Source: CAYMZZ01 sp047600605 (lineage in GTDB: Bacteria; Bacteroidota; Bacteroidia; Chitinophagales; Chitinophagaceae). Taken from it: a stretch of 64,000 bases of DNA. Location of the stretch: assembly GCA_047600605.1 (NCBI GenBank), contig JASGKK010000001.1:1488001-1552000 (forward strand), read 5' to 3'. Positions within the stretch are counted from its first letter, which is position 1, and each line of letters opens with the position of its first letter. A program made the translations under genes and the position numbers. The notes under the pieces are model-generated. The model was not told where the DNA came from and ran no database searches. It worked only from the letters and a program-made list of their open reading frames with translations. Positions 25,312 through 34,973 of this stretch are shown here, in pieces.

Positions 25312-26418
25312 ATGAGCCAGCTTTTAAAAGATCTCTATACAACCGATTTTCTGAACAGCTTCGCCCGCTACCTGCAGCCGGAAATCAACTCATTTTCTCC
25401 GGCCCGGTTTACCCGCCAGGTTACAGCCGGCAATTGGTCCGAACTGGAGCTGAAGCAGCGCATGAAGCGTATCAGTACCGTACTGCATCAGTATATGCCT
25501 GCCGGCTTTACGGCCGCCAGCGAGGTATTGCTGCGGTTGATTGACCGTCTCGAGGCCGATGGCTTTCGGGGCAACAGTATCGAATTTATATTTCTGCCTG
25601 ATTATATTGAAACATATGGTATCAACGACTATGATACGGCTGTAGCTGCCATGGAGCGATGTACCTGTTTTATGACCTGCGAATTTGCCGTACGCCCTTT
25701 TCTGAAAAAATATGGGATGCGTATGGTAAAACAAATGGATCGCTGGAGCCGTCATCCGCACGCACAGGTGCGCCGGTTAGCTTCGGAAGGCATGCGGCCC
25801 CGTCTGCCCTGGGCCATGGCCGTTGATTTTCTGAAAAAAGATCCATCGAGCATCCTGCCTATTCTCGAAAGACTTAAAAACGATCCTGAAGAGTTTGTAC
25901 GCCGCAGTGTTGCCAACAATATCAATGATATTGCCAAAGACCACCCCGATACTGTACTGAAGCTAATACGCGAATGGAAAGGGTTTTCTGAACAAACAGA
26001 TGCCCTGCTGAAACATGGCAGCCGTACGCTTTTCAAAAAAGGACATCCCGAAGTATTGAAACTGTTTGGATGGGGCAACAATAAAGACATACAGCTGCTG
26101 TCATTCGCGCTCCCAAAAGCGAGTGTGAAGATCGGACAACCGCTACCCTTCAGCGTGCAGCTTCGCAACAAAGCAGCTAAATCACATGCGGCCCGTATCG
26201 AGTATGCTATCTATTACCGGCTCAAAAAAGGTGATTTCGGGAAAAAAGTATTTAAGGTAAGTGAGACCAGTATTGCTCCGGGCAATACCCTGCAGGTTGA
26301 GCGGCAGCACAGTTTTCGCCCCATTACCACCCGTGTTTACTATCCTGGTATACACGAAATATTGATCATTGTAAACGGCCTGGAGCTGGAGCGTAAACCA
26401 TTTAAGTTATTGAAGTAA
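25312..26418 (+). CDS. AlkD-like HEAT-repeat DNA alkylation repair protein
   Basis: A 368-aa protein from the ATG at 25312 (MSQLLKDLYTTDFL); an in-frame ATG ten codons earlier looks less likely. The helical body contains HEAT-like repeats: HPHAQVRRLASEGMRPRLPW, ILERLKNDPEEFVRRSVANN and INDIAKDHPDTVLKLIREW. This arrangement is that of the DNA alkylation repair (AlkC/AlkD) family, which removes alkylated purines. The last 100 residues form a beta-rich extension (GQPLPFSVQLRNKAAKSHAA) as in the AlkC branch. It is a single-gene unit, convergent with the S41 gene. Confidence 0.85.
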   Translation: MSQLLKDLYTTDFLNSFARYLQPEINSFSPARFTRQVTAGNWSELELKQRMKRISTVLHQYMPAGFTAASEVLLRLIDRLEADGFRGNSIEFIFLPDYIETYGINDYDTAVAAMERCTCFMTCEFAVRPFLKKYGMRMVKQMDRWSRHPHAQVRRLASEGMRPRLPWAMAVDFLKKDPSSILPILERLKNDPEEFVRRSVANNINDIAKDHPDTVLKLIREWKGFSEQTDALLKHGSRTLFKKGHPEVLKLFGWGNNKDIQLLSFALPKASVKIGQPLPFSVQLRNKAAKSHAARIEYAIYYRLKKGDFGKKVFKVSETSIAPGNTLQVERQHSFRPITTRVYYPGIHEILIIVNGLELERKPFKLLK

Positions 26419-26420
26419 CC

Positions 26421-27443
26421 TTACCGGATCTGGCGTTGCAGCCATTTCTGAGCAGCCTGCACCGCAGGGTCTGCCTGTGGATTTTCGAAATCATCCTGTG
26501 CACTGCTTATGTATGTATGGGGAATCACCGTTCCGCTCTTTAATACTTTTTTACGGGCATTGGCCATATAATTGACAGTAAGCAACAGGTATCCTTTGTT
26601 GTGTACGACAAAACCGTTGGTAGCATTTCCCACACCTATACTGGATTCGCCAAATAAGCGGGTGCGGGCACGCGTAGTAAAGGCCAGCGCCATGATCTCA
26701 CCAGAGCTGGCCGTACCTGGTCCAATGAGCACAGCTATCGGTATTTTTCCATTTATCAAACAACTGTGGTCAGGTATGGCGGCCTGCTGATATTGCAGTG
26801 TGGCCAAACTGGTGTCGGCCGGTAAGATGTGCCCGGCAGCATCTGCCATCAGAGGTTTATGCTGATCGCCGGTAAGCAATCGTATCACCTGCCACATGGG
26901 CTCGCTATTGCCGCCGTTGTTCATCCGCAGATCAATGATAAAGGCTTTGGGATTAAATGCGGCCAGCTTACATAAAGAATCCATCAGCAGGTTAGCCCAC
27001 TCTTTCATCCTGGCCTGGTTGCTGCCAATGAGTACGGCAGGCATTTTATAATAACCGATCCCTCCTTCGAGCATAGCCAGCTTTACGCTCCTTGGCTTTT
27101 TATACGCTGCCAGTATGCCTGCACTCATGATCCGCTCCGGCGCGGGATTCTTCAACCGGTGTGAACTATCCAGCCCTGCATACATGCCATGATAATCCTG
27201 CAACTGGTCAAATACCCAGATCACCAGTTCATCTGCCGTACGGGCGTCATGTACTCCGGCTAATCGCTGCCGTAAAGTATCGTTTACACGCTGCCAGTTG
27301 ACCTTATTACTGTATAAAGATTGCCGATGCATGACAGATACACATTCCTGTACATACAGGCGTAAACTATCTGCAGACTGAGCCTGCACAAACTGAAGTG
27401 TGGCAATAAAGAGAGCAACGATAAAGAGTGAGCACCTTTTCAT
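26421..27443 (-). CDS. S41-family peptidase, exported
   Basis: A 340-aa protein with signal peptide (MKRCSLFIVALFIATLQFVQAQ), probably periplasmic. The core FIIDLRMNNGGNSEPMW and the nucleophile region IGPGTASSGEIMALAF are those of the S41/C-terminal-processing peptidases. The Lys expected after GxSTxG is missing (FGESSIGVGNATNG). A His in FDQLQDYHGMYAG occupies the place used by the nisin-resistance-type S41 peptidases, which work with a Ser-His pair. There is no PDZ domain. The substrate is unknown. It lies downstream of the CHAT operon with a repeat element in between. Confidence 0.85.
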   Translation of the reverse strand: MKRCSLFIVALFIATLQFVQAQSADSLRLYVQECVSVMHRQSLYSNKVNWQRVNDTLRQRLAGVHDARTADELVIWVFDQLQDYHGMYAGLDSSHRLKNPAPERIMSAGILAAYKKPRSVKLAMLEGGIGYYKMPAVLIGSNQARMKEWANLLMDSLCKLAAFNPKAFIIDLRMNNGGNSEPMWQVIRLLTGDQHKPLMADAAGHILPADTSLATLQYQQAAIPDHSCLINGKIPIAVLIGPGTASSGEIMALAFTTRARTRLFGESSIGVGNATNGFVVHNKGYLLLTVNYMANARKKVLKSGTVIPHTYISSAQDDFENPQADPAVQAAQKWLQRQIR

Positions 27444-27513
27444 CAGTGCAAAATGCCACTAAACAAACTTCTAATAACCGCAACAATGCATGAATTGTCA
27501 TAAACAGTGTATT

Positions 27514-27640
27514 AGTTGACAGATGACAGTTAACAGTTGACAGCAATACCGAGAAAAATTATTAGCACACTGGCACATCAGCACATTAGCACATTCCTCT
27601 CTCCCCATCTTCAAATTTTCAAATCATCAAATCTCATTAG
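27514..27640. repeat. Modular low-complexity repeat element (locus D)
   Basis: Three modules stand in a row between the CHAT and S41 genes: GTTGACAGATGACAGTTAAC words (27515-27543), TTAGCACA/GGCACATC words (27562-27594), and TTCAAATTTTCAAATCATC words (27610-27634). Bases 27611-27634 are identical to 4240-4263 in locus A, and TTAGCACA also occurs at 4136-4143. The element runs up to five bases from the CHAT stop codon. Confidence 0.7.
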
Positions 27641-27644
27641 TACA

Positions 27645-30600
27645 TTATCTCCTCCAGTACCAGTATCCCACTCCCATCAGCAATACCACCCCTCCTGCTA
27701 TCCACCACCAGACAGATGTGGTACTGGCAAAATCTACGGTAACGGCATCACCCATCAGCACCAGTCCGGCCCAGTAAGCGGGTGCCAGGATTCGTCCGTT
27801 GCCTGTCTGCAGATAATCCAGCTTGGCTTTTTGCAGGGCTTCGTTGGCAGCCATGCCTTTTCTCATATATGCAATCATGGCTTCTGTAAGCTGGCTGCTC
27901 GTTTTCTCATCAATGCCCCAAAGGCCCATTACGATACTTTTGCTGCCGGCATAATTGAAAGCATGAGCCAGTGATACCATCCCCTCCCCATCCTGGTATC
28001 CAGGCCGGCCGGATTCGCAGGCAGTAAGCACAGCCAGGTCAGAAGTCACATTACATCCATAAATATCGGCGAGGTATAAAGAATTACTATCGGGTCTGTC
28101 GGGTTCTTTGGAAAAGATCAGTCGTGAGCGGTCAGGCATCTGGTTGTTGTATTCAGCATGGGTGCCTATATACAGTATTTTGTGTCCTGCCGCCTGCGAC
28201 CGAAAGCGGGTAAGAGTGGAAGAATGATCGGTATAAGCGTCACCACCGAGCAGGCGGCCCAGCCGGCGTGCCAGCTTCACAGTACTGGGCTGTGGTAATA
28301 AAGAAAGATATTGCCGGTCTATCCGTATCGAATCATTGACCCGTTGCCGGTATGCCTGTTTATCCTTATCATCAAAGCCGGGTACAAAAGCAATATAATT
28401 TTTACGCAGCGCCGCATCTCCCGCTTCCTGTTGTCCTACAAGCATCAGGCTGTACTGATACGATATCACATGTTTTGCCAGCAGGCTCCCCTGCGCCAGT
28501 TGTCCGTATTGCTGTAGCGGTGCCGGAGTAAGCAATTCGAAACTGAGCGAATAAAGCACACCATCGGGTATGATCACTACCTGCCGGTTATGAACATGCG
28601 CAGCAATTGGCTGCCACAGGTCCTGGTATAGCTCATGCAGCATTTTACCCGGTAGTGTATCGCTGGTGTTTAATTGTACCAGTGCTGCAATGCGTTTGCT
28701 GAGTGCAGGAGCATACAGGTCTGTCAGCACCTGGCGATCCCTGTCAATCACCAATGCACGCAGGCTGTCGCCATCTGCATAATACCGTACCACCGTCACC
28801 CCGGCAGGGAGTGTGGTCCGTATGGAAGCCAGGTTACGCTCCTGCGAGGCATACCGCATCTGGTAGTAAACCGGGTATTGCAATCTGATCTTATCCAGGT
28901 AAGACTGCCAGGCCTGCGATGCCTTCAGATAACGGTCTATCTGCAATGAGTCGGTTCCGGCCAATTGCAGAGAAGTGGCTGCTTCGGCTTTCAGCTTTTC
29001 CTCTTCAGACTGGATACTGGCAGGCAGATTGGCAAACCGTATGGCAGCTGCCTTATTAAGACGGCTGCGGATACGGGAATACAAAGCAGATTCGTACAGA
29101 TCTACATATTTGTCGAGATGCCGGGCCGTACCGGTAAGTTTGTACAGTTCCATTTCTACCTGCCGGGCGAAACCGTAGATCGAAGCATTTTCTGCAATCA
29201 GCACCTGAACGCTTGCTGCATCATCTATCAGTCCTTTCCGTTGTTCAAGAATACCGATCGCATCCTGCATACGTCGCGAAACGCGTACCAGAAAAGCTGT
29301 ATCCCGTACCGGCTGCATGGCATAAAGTGCCTGCTGGTTGATGAGTATGGCACGGGGTATTTTAAACTGCATACGGGCAGAATCTATCGGGGTGGATGCT
29401 TTTGCCAGGTACTGATTCAGTATATCAATCGCTTCATTGCTGTACTGCAACGTTTCCGGATAGCGATGTGCCAGGTAATAAATCTCGCCCATGTTGAGCA
29501 ACTGATTAAACATAGCCTGTGATGGCCCTTCCTGTACCGAGCGGACATAGCTGAGTGTTTTATCTATGATCGCCTTTGCCCTGGCAAACTCGTTATTGGC
29601 TGCATAAAATTTGGCCGCACTGCTTAAAAAATCGAGATAGATATTATCATACTCGTCACCGTAAGCTGCTCCATAAGCTTTTTCGCTCGCTGCGTAATAG
29701 GTACTGGCAGCCGCCTTGTCTCCTTTCGAATCGGCTGCCATGGCCAGCGTATAATATCCATCGCCTTCCCAGTACAAAAAATCGCCTTTTGCTTTTTTTA
29801 ATTTCTCCAGGCCTGATTTACTGAATGACTCCGCTTTTTCATATTCATTCATATTGTTGTAAAGCTGCCCCAGCAATATTTCGGAAATAAAAATGCCGCT
29901 GTGACCTTCGGGTAATTCATCTTTCTTTTGTTCATAAGAGTATTGCAGCAGGTCGCCGGCCCTTTTATAATCGCCCAATTCACGATATAGCCCGGCCAGG
30001 TTGTCGATACCTTCATAAATACCACTTTTGACAATTGCTTTTTTCTGCTCGGCTACCGTAGTATCGCTTACGTAACTATACATATTCTGTACAGAGTTCT
30101 GCATGGTCTGGATAGCCGCGGTGGTTTTGCCTTCTGCCCCATATATGGCAGCTAGGTTGTTCTGGATGATCGAAGGACGGTAAAATCTGTTCTGCGGTGT
30201 GGAGGGCATTTTTGCCAGTGTAGTCAATGCCTGATCAAAAAAATAGGTAGCGCTGTCGTATTTCAAAGCATACCACATGATGGTACCCATGGCATTTTGG
30301 GTGAGGTAAAGGTCTTCTGGAGTAGTGCGGGCATTGCTAAGCCGGATGGTATTGGCAAGACGATATTCAGCCGCTGCCTCGGTCAGCAATCCCATCCGCT
30401 GCAGACAGGTACCGATGTTGTAATGCAAACGGGCTATCTCAAGTGTGTCAGGCAGTGTCAGGCGACGCTCACTGATAAGTCCCTGCTGAAACTGATCGAG
30501 TGCCAGTCCTGCCTGACCCAGCATATTGAAATAATCTGCGGCTTGCACATGCATATTTACCCGCAACTCCGGCACACCCGACATCGCGACTGCTGTATCT

Positions 30601-30872
30601 ATAAAGTGTTGGATATTTTGCACAGCGCCGGGCAGGTCATTCCAGGCGAGTCCTATTTCGCCCGCCAGTTCTGTTTCTGACGACAATGAATCCAGTTGTT
30701 TATTTCGTATCAGATAGGCTGTTCTTTCCAGGAAAAGCCGGTTCGCCGTCTTAATATCTTTCCTGGCCAGAGCATCTCTGACAGCAGCGGCGGAAGGCAC
30801 AGGCTCCTGTGCCAGCAATGGAAACAGCAGCAGCATTGCCAGTGCAGCTGCAAGACCAGTAAGTTTCCTCAT
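27645..30872 (-). CDS. TPR-CHAT protein (caspase-like), exported and membrane-anchored
   Basis: A 1075-aa protein with signal peptide (MRKLTGLAAALAMLLLFPLL). Residues about 40-500 are tetratricopeptide repeats (EIARLHYNIGTCLQRMGLLT, AAEYRLANT and similar). The C-terminal 300 residues are a CHAT domain, a caspase-family fold, with the catalytic His near 905 in YIGTHAEYN and Cys near 952 in LTACESGRPG, then SLAHAFNYAGSKSIVMGLWG. The end is one membrane helix (WWWIAGGVVLLMGVGYWYW) and two Arg, so the protease should face the periplasm. It is the third gene of an operon with an ECF sigma factor and an anti-sigma-like protein. TPR-CHAT proteins act as signal-triggered proteases; its target here is unknown. 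Confidence 0.9.
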   Translation of the reverse strand: MRKLTGLAAALAMLLLFPLLAQEPVPSAAAVRDALARKDIKTANRLFLERTAYLIRNKQLDSLSSETELAGEIGLAWNDLPGAVQNIQHFIDTAVAMSGVPELRVNMHVQAADYFNMLGQAGLALDQFQQGLISERRLTLPDTLEIARLHYNIGTCLQRMGLLTEAAAEYRLANTIRLSNARTTPEDLYLTQNAMGTIMWYALKYDSATYFFDQALTTLAKMPSTPQNRFYRPSIIQNNLAAIYGAEGKTTAAIQTMQNSVQNMYSYVSDTTVAEQKKAIVKSGIYEGIDNLAGLYRELGDYKRAGDLLQYSYEQKKDELPEGHSGIFISEILLGQLYNNMNEYEKAESFSKSGLEKLKKAKGDFLYWEGDGYYTLAMAADSKGDKAAASTYYAASEKAYGAAYGDEYDNIYLDFLSSAAKFYAANNEFARAKAIIDKTLSYVRSVQEGPSQAMFNQLLNMGEIYYLAHRYPETLQYSNEAIDILNQYLAKASTPIDSARMQFKIPRAILINQQALYAMQPVRDTAFLVRVSRRMQDAIGILEQRKGLIDDAASVQVLIAENASIYGFARQVEMELYKLTGTARHLDKYVDLYESALYSRIRSRLNKAAAIRFANLPASIQSEEEKLKAEAATSLQLAGTDSLQIDRYLKASQAWQSYLDKIRLQYPVYYQMRYASQERNLASIRTTLPAGVTVVRYYADGDSLRALVIDRDRQVLTDLYAPALSKRIAALVQLNTSDTLPGKMLHELYQDLWQPIAAHVHNRQVVIIPDGVLYSLSFELLTPAPLQQYGQLAQGSLLAKHVISYQYSLMLVGQQEAGDAALRKNYIAFVPGFDDKDKQAYRQRVNDSIRIDRQYLSLLPQPSTVKLARRLGRLLGGDAYTDHSSTLTRFRSQAAGHKILYIGTHAEYNNQMPDRSRLIFSKEPDRPDSNSLYLADIYGCNVTSDLAVLTACESGRPGYQDGEGMVSLAHAFNYAGSKSIVMGLWGIDEKTSSQLTEAMIAYMRKGMAANEALQKAKLDYLQTGNGRILAPAYWAGLVLMGDAVTVDFASTTSVWWWIAGGVVLLMGVGYWYWRR

Positions 30873-30874
30873 GG

Positions 30875-31612
30875 TTATTTGTTGAGTTGGTGGATCAGCT
30901 CTTCTTTACCGGGCTGCGATGACCCGTCAATGTACCGGATGGCGTCTTTTCCCTTTCCACTTCTTATCAATAGCAATCCATAATACCAGCTGGCTTCTTT
31001 ATGAAATGCCCGGTTGGTATTCTCTGCCAGTGGCTGTAGCAGTGCCGCTGCGCTATCGTACTTATGCATAGCCTGCCAGGCCATTCCCAGAAAATAGCGG
31101 ACTGTATCACTAGAAGGTGTCGTCTGCAGCAATGGCTGCCACTGATCAATTGCCTGTTGATATTGTTCGTTTTTGTAGGCCACCATGCCATGCTCAAAAG
31201 CATAGGCAGTAGCAGGACCCATAGCTGTAAGTAAACCCGGATCGGGTTTATAATAAGCCTGGTATAATTTTTCTGTTGCCGAAGACCGGCCCGTCCACCA
31301 CCAGATACCCATTGCCAGCAGCAGCACTGCCGCTGCAGCAGACCAGCGCCACAACTGGCGTATGCCTGCCTGTTGTTTTATGACCGGCTGCGTTGCGTTC
31401 CATCCTTTATGATATTCCTGCAACTGCTCTTTCAATGCGGCCTCCTGTACTCCCAGCAGCAACGTCCGCACTTCCTGCACCTGGCCAGCCAGTACCGCAT
31501 CTGTCTGCAGCCGTGCTTCAAAAGCTGCTGCAGCTTCAGGAGAAAGTTCCTGTTGCAGATACTGCTCTATCAGCTCCCAATCGCCGGGTGATATGTGCTT
31601 TTGTTCATTCAT
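30875..31612 (-). CDS. Anti-sigma-like membrane protein with TPR tail
   Basis: A 245-aa protein with a cytoplasmic N-terminus (residues 1-85, GDWELIEQYLQQELSPEAAA then FEARLQTDAVLAGQV, the layout of anti-sigma zinc-finger-less domains), one membrane helix (WSAAAAVLLLAMGIWWWTG), and a periplasmic TPR part (FEHGMVAYKNEQYQQAIDQW, TVRYFLGMAWQAMHKYDSAA). It overlaps the sigma gene by eight bases and precedes the CHAT gene by two. It probably holds the sigma factor and senses something in the periplasm, perhaps together with the TPRs of the CHAT protein. The anti-sigma role is inferred. Confidence 0.78.
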   Translation of the reverse strand: MNEQKHISPGDWELIEQYLQQELSPEAAAAFEARLQTDAVLAGQVQEVRTLLLGVQEAALKEQLQEYHKGWNATQPVIKQQAGIRQLWRWSAAAAVLLLAMGIWWWTGRSSATEKLYQAYYKPDPGLLTAMGPATAYAFEHGMVAYKNEQYQQAIDQWQPLLQTTPSSDTVRYFLGMAWQAMHKYDSAAALLQPLAENTNRAFHKEASWYYGLLLIRSGKGKDAIRYIDGSSQPGKEELIHQLNK

Positions 31613-32189
31613 GGGTTGAATCTGGTTTATTCATTTGCAGCAACCCGCGCAGTTTCTGCAGACATCGGTATTTATTATTTTTCGCCGTTGCTTCGGTCCA
31701 GCCAAAGCCAGCCGCTATTTCCCGCAATGGTTCTTTCTTAAAATAAAATCTGCTCAATACTTCACGGCAGTTGTCACCCAGTTGCGGAAATGCCGCCCGT
31801 ACGGCCGCTGCCTGCATATCCGTACTGTCCTGCTCGGGCTCCTGCACAGCGATCTCTGCCGGCCAGTCCTGCAGGGTCACCAGCCTGCGCCCTTTGCTGC
31901 TGCGAAGCTGATCGATCCATTTAAACCGTGCCACCTGAAAGAGGTAGGCTGAAAATTCTTTTTCAGAAGCCGGCGAAAAACGACCGGTCTGCACCGCACG
32001 CCACACAGCCAGAAACGCTTCCTGATACAGATCCCGTGCATCATCTCCGGCGCCGCTGTTTTTGAGCACAAGTGCCGTTACGCCCCCCACATTATCCTGG
32101 TACAGCTTTCTGAGCACAGCATCTTCATTACGCTGAATCTGCTGCGTAAGTAACGGGACAAAAGAGGATTGTTCGGCCTGTTGCTGCAT
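31605..32189 (-). CDS. ECF-type RNA polymerase sigma factor
   Basis: A 194-aa sigma-70 family protein. Region 2: GAGDDARDLYQEAFLAVWRA then FKWIDQLRSSKGRR. Region 4: LGDNCREVLSRFYFKKEPLR followed by EIAAGFGWTEATAKNNKYRC, the HTH that binds the -35. Regions 1 and 3 are absent, as usual for ECF factors. It is the first gene of the operon with the anti-sigma-like and TPR-CHAT genes. TATCTTGG 34 bases upstream is a one-mismatch -7 box. Confidence 0.9.
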   Translation of the reverse strand: MQQQAEQSSFVPLLTQQIQRNEDAVLRKLYQDNVGGVTALVLKNSGAGDDARDLYQEAFLAVWRAVQTGRFSPASEKEFSAYLFQVARFKWIDQLRSSKGRRLVTLQDWPAEIAVQEPEQDSTDMQAAAVRAAFPQLGDNCREVLSRFYFKKEPLREIAAGFGWTEATAKNNKYRCLQKLRGLLQMNKPDSTHE

Positions 32190-32421
32190 GTATCCGGGAA
32201 ATTACTCCAAGATAGCCATTTTGTCTGTTCGGAATCCGCTTTGCCCTGGTTTAACAGCAGTTGCCGGCATCCTTTTTCCTTAATCGAAAAGAAACAAAAA
32301 GGTCATCAGCCATCCGACCGCTTTTCTGCTTTTGCTTCAATTCATCCGTCTTTTTGGATGATTGACCATAACCGGTCTTTCTTTTCACACATGTATCTGC
32401 CAACTTGTGTCAAACCTTTCT

Positions 32422-33546
32422 ATGAAGAAAATAACTGTTTTATGGCTTCCTCTCCTGCTCCTTGCCGCCTGCAGGGACAATAATCCGCCCCCGCCTCCAG
32501 CCACACCGGATTATGATGTGATCAGTACAGGTGTGCTGACCGATCTCGCTGAATTATCTTATAAACCCGGGTACTGGATCGGCAAAGACTGGCATCCCCT
32601 GGAAGCTCACAATATCCGGCAGGCCTTCCCATATGGTCTCACCAGACAGGGACAATCACTGATCATCGCAGGTGCATACGAAGGGCCTCATCCGCAGACT
32701 GGAGATAATATGCTGCTGCCCTGCATCTGGCGTAATGGACACCTGATAAAACTGCCGGTAAATGAACTTTCTTTCGACAACCGCTGCAGTGCCTCCGATG
32801 TGGTATGGCACAATAATGCACTTTATATATTGGGCGAAGCCGATCTCGAACCTGTTATCTGGAAAGCTGAAGGGGAGCAGTACCGTATCATCCCGCTTCC
32901 CAAAAGCCAGGACATTACAGGTCGCCGGAGAGGATCCAACCTCATCATCTGGAACAACCGGGTATGCTTTGCAGGCAATGAACAGCGGCAAAGCAATAAT
33001 AAACTGACGCATAGCGCGGGATACTGGTCTCTGGTCCAGGATGATCAACCCGTCTTTACAACGATACAGGATAACCTCGATTATGCACTCTGCTTTGCAA
33101 TAGCAGCGCAGCAGGATAAACTGATGATCACAGGCGAGTACGGTGAAGCCGGCGAGGATATCCGTCCGGCATTGTGGACCGGTGCCGGACTGCATTCATT
33201 GTCGCATCAATTGCAGGCCAGTACACAACGGGCCAATGAAGTGATAATCGATGAAAAAGAAAATATCTGGCTCAACATACTCGATATTCAACCACAGCAT
33301 AAACCACTGATATGGAAAGCCAGGTTAAATGGCACCAAAGAAATCATTACCCCGGTGATACCCCCGCAGGCCACGGGTTTTTGTCATAACCTTGCTGCAT
33401 GGAGCGGCCAGGTAGCCTATGCATATACGTACACACACGATGGCAAACGATATGCAGTGGTTAAAAGCAATAAGGGAACGGACACACTCGACCTGCAGGA
33501 TAAAGCAGATGTCACCCTTCACCGTACTGCTATTTTTCCCCGATAA
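32422..33546 (+). CDS. Lipoprotein with repeated Trp-strand motif, beta-propeller-like
   Basis: A 374-aa protein from the ATG at 32422 (MKKITVLWLPLLLLAACRDN); the lipobox LAAC puts the lipid on Cys17. A proline-rich linker (NPPPPPATP) follows. The mature part repeats a block ending in a short strand with Trp: CIWRNGHLIKL, VIWKAEGEQYRI, YWSLVQDDQPVF, LWTGAGLHSL and IWKARLNGTKEI. Five or more such blocks suggest a beta-propeller. I do not recognise a named family. It is divergent from the ECF operon and convergent with the T9SS cargo gene. Confidence 0.75.
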   Translation: MKKITVLWLPLLLLAACRDNNPPPPPATPDYDVISTGVLTDLAELSYKPGYWIGKDWHPLEAHNIRQAFPYGLTRQGQSLIIAGAYEGPHPQTGDNMLLPCIWRNGHLIKLPVNELSFDNRCSASDVVWHNNALYILGEADLEPVIWKAEGEQYRIIPLPKSQDITGRRRGSNLIIWNNRVCFAGNEQRQSNNKLTHSAGYWSLVQDDQPVFTTIQDNLDYALCFAIAAQQDKLMITGEYGEAGEDIRPALWTGAGLHSLSHQLQASTQRANEVIIDEKENIWLNILDIQPQHKPLIWKARLNGTKEIITPVIPPQATGFCHNLAAWSGQVAYAYTYTHDGKRYAVVKSNKGTDTLDLQDKADVTLHRTAIFPR

Positions 33547-33554
33547 CTATTCTT

Positions 33555-34694
33555 TCAGGGTCTGATCATAAGCAGGCGGCTGTCTGTTTGGTTTTCGGTA
33601 GCTACCTGCACCACATATACCCCTGGTGGCTGCTGATGCATATCGATGAAATGCTGAAACTGCGGCTGAGCCAGTATGCCTGTATAGCAAACATGCCCCA
33701 GGCTGTTTAATATGGTTATTTTACGCAGCGGCTCTTCAGATTTCAGCATTATCCTTCCGTTGCCGGGATTGGGATAAAGGGTAAATATTGTTTTCGACAC
33801 ATTCAATACAGATTTAAGGATCGGTGAATACGTTATTCTGCCATCAGCATCCGTGCAGGCAATACGATACAGGCTGCTCTGCAATGGTTGCTGATCTGTA
33901 TACTGATAATTCTTTTTTTGTTCGCTATAATGCTGAGCAGGTATACTATCAATGGATTGCCAGGCTGGTGCATCCATTGACCGGCGCTGTACTATAAACC
34001 GGCTGGTGTTTTGTTCTGATAAGGTTGCCCAACTCAATGCCACTTTACTGTCATGGGCATTCACCTCAAAATCAACCAGGCTTACCGGCAAAGCAGTAGT
34101 AAAAAAATGAACGATGATGGAGATATGATCAATTTGTGCATGCTGTGTCAGCGATACAATGCCTGTGCGTAGCCTGGCCGAAACGGCCACTCCAAAGTTG
34201 CCGGCATTTACTTCTGCAGCAGTCCAGGTTGTACCCCAAAGCGCACCGCCACTGCCGTAGGTACTGGTGCCATCTGTGGCTGACCAGCTTGATCCCGAGG
34301 CCTGGTTAGTACCGGCCACAGCACCCGCTTTTACAAGATATACACCATTATCAATGATAGAACTTCCAACACCCAGCCCGCCAGCGCTTTTTTCCACCAT
34401 TACCTGGATGCCGCAAACAGATGCATACGACGGAATGGAAAAGCCAAATCCTGTAGCCACCAGGTAATTGGAATTGGCAGACGACCATACGCCCAATAAA
34501 ATACCAGCCGAGGCCCGCACATTATTGGAGCTTACAGCATCGCCGGGAGATGCCCAGGCAAAACTGCCCACGCCTGTGTTATTCACAAATGATGAACCGG
34601 AAAGAGAAGCGGATGCGGTACATTGCCCGGAGGCAATACAGGGTACTGACAGGGCAAAAGAAACCACTGCCGACCGGAAGAGCCGAATTAACAT
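33555..34694 (-). CDS. Secreted protein with type IX secretion sorting domain
   Basis: A 379-aa protein with signal peptide (MLIRLFRSAVVSFALSVPCIASG). Residues 25-210 form a Gly/Ser-rich beta domain. Residues about 212-300 (LPVSLVDFEVNAHDSKVALS then WATLSEQNTSRFIVQRR) match the fibronectin-like linker that precedes the sorting signal. The last 75 residues (FTLYPNPGNGRIMLKSEE, PPGVYVVQVATEN) are a type A T9SS C-terminal domain. It should be exported to the cell surface or medium. Its function is unknown. Confidence 0.87.
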   Translation of the reverse strand: MLIRLFRSAVVSFALSVPCIASGQCTASASLSGSSFVNNTGVGSFAWASPGDAVSSNNVRASAGILLGVWSSANSNYLVATGFGFSIPSYASVCGIQVMVEKSAGGLGVGSSIIDNGVYLVKAGAVAGTNQASGSSWSATDGTSTYGSGGALWGTTWTAAEVNAGNFGVAVSARLRTGIVSLTQHAQIDHISIIVHFFTTALPVSLVDFEVNAHDSKVALSWATLSEQNTSRFIVQRRSMDAPAWQSIDSIPAQHYSEQKKNYQYTDQQPLQSSLYRIACTDADGRITYSPILKSVLNVSKTIFTLYPNPGNGRIMLKSEEPLRKITILNSLGHVCYTGILAQPQFQHFIDMHQQPPGVYVVQVATENQTDSRLLMIRP

Positions 34695-34889
34695 GGATAA
34701 GGTTTTCGTTTAAATGGTCCACAGCCTGTACCTGATTGCTGATCAGGCAGCGGCTTCTCCTCTTTTCATTCCAGCAAAAGAGTGTAACCATTTTAAAACT
34801 AGAAAAACCCTTTTCAAAATGCAATACGGCTTCTCGTATTTCAGTACAAACACGGTATATACAAAAAAAGCAATCAGTTGATTAATAAA

Positions 34890-34934
34890 TCAATGATAAA
34901 AACTGACTGGATTTTTTTTGATTTTTATCAATGA
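34890..34934 (-). terminator. A/T-rich hairpin after DUF3037 gene
   Basis: TCAATGATAAAAA (34890-34902) pairs with TTTTTATCAATGA (34922-34934) with one mismatch. It lies 40 bases past the DUF3037 stop on the minus strand. The stem is weak because it is A/T rich. Confidence 0.35.
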
Positions 34935-34973
34935 AAAAAACAGAAGTGGTGCGATTATAAGAAACCGCAGCGA

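Noticed and set aside
27561..27640. CRISPR-like array
   Set aside because: The units are 7-9 bases, degenerate and without spacers of constant length; no cas genes are present.
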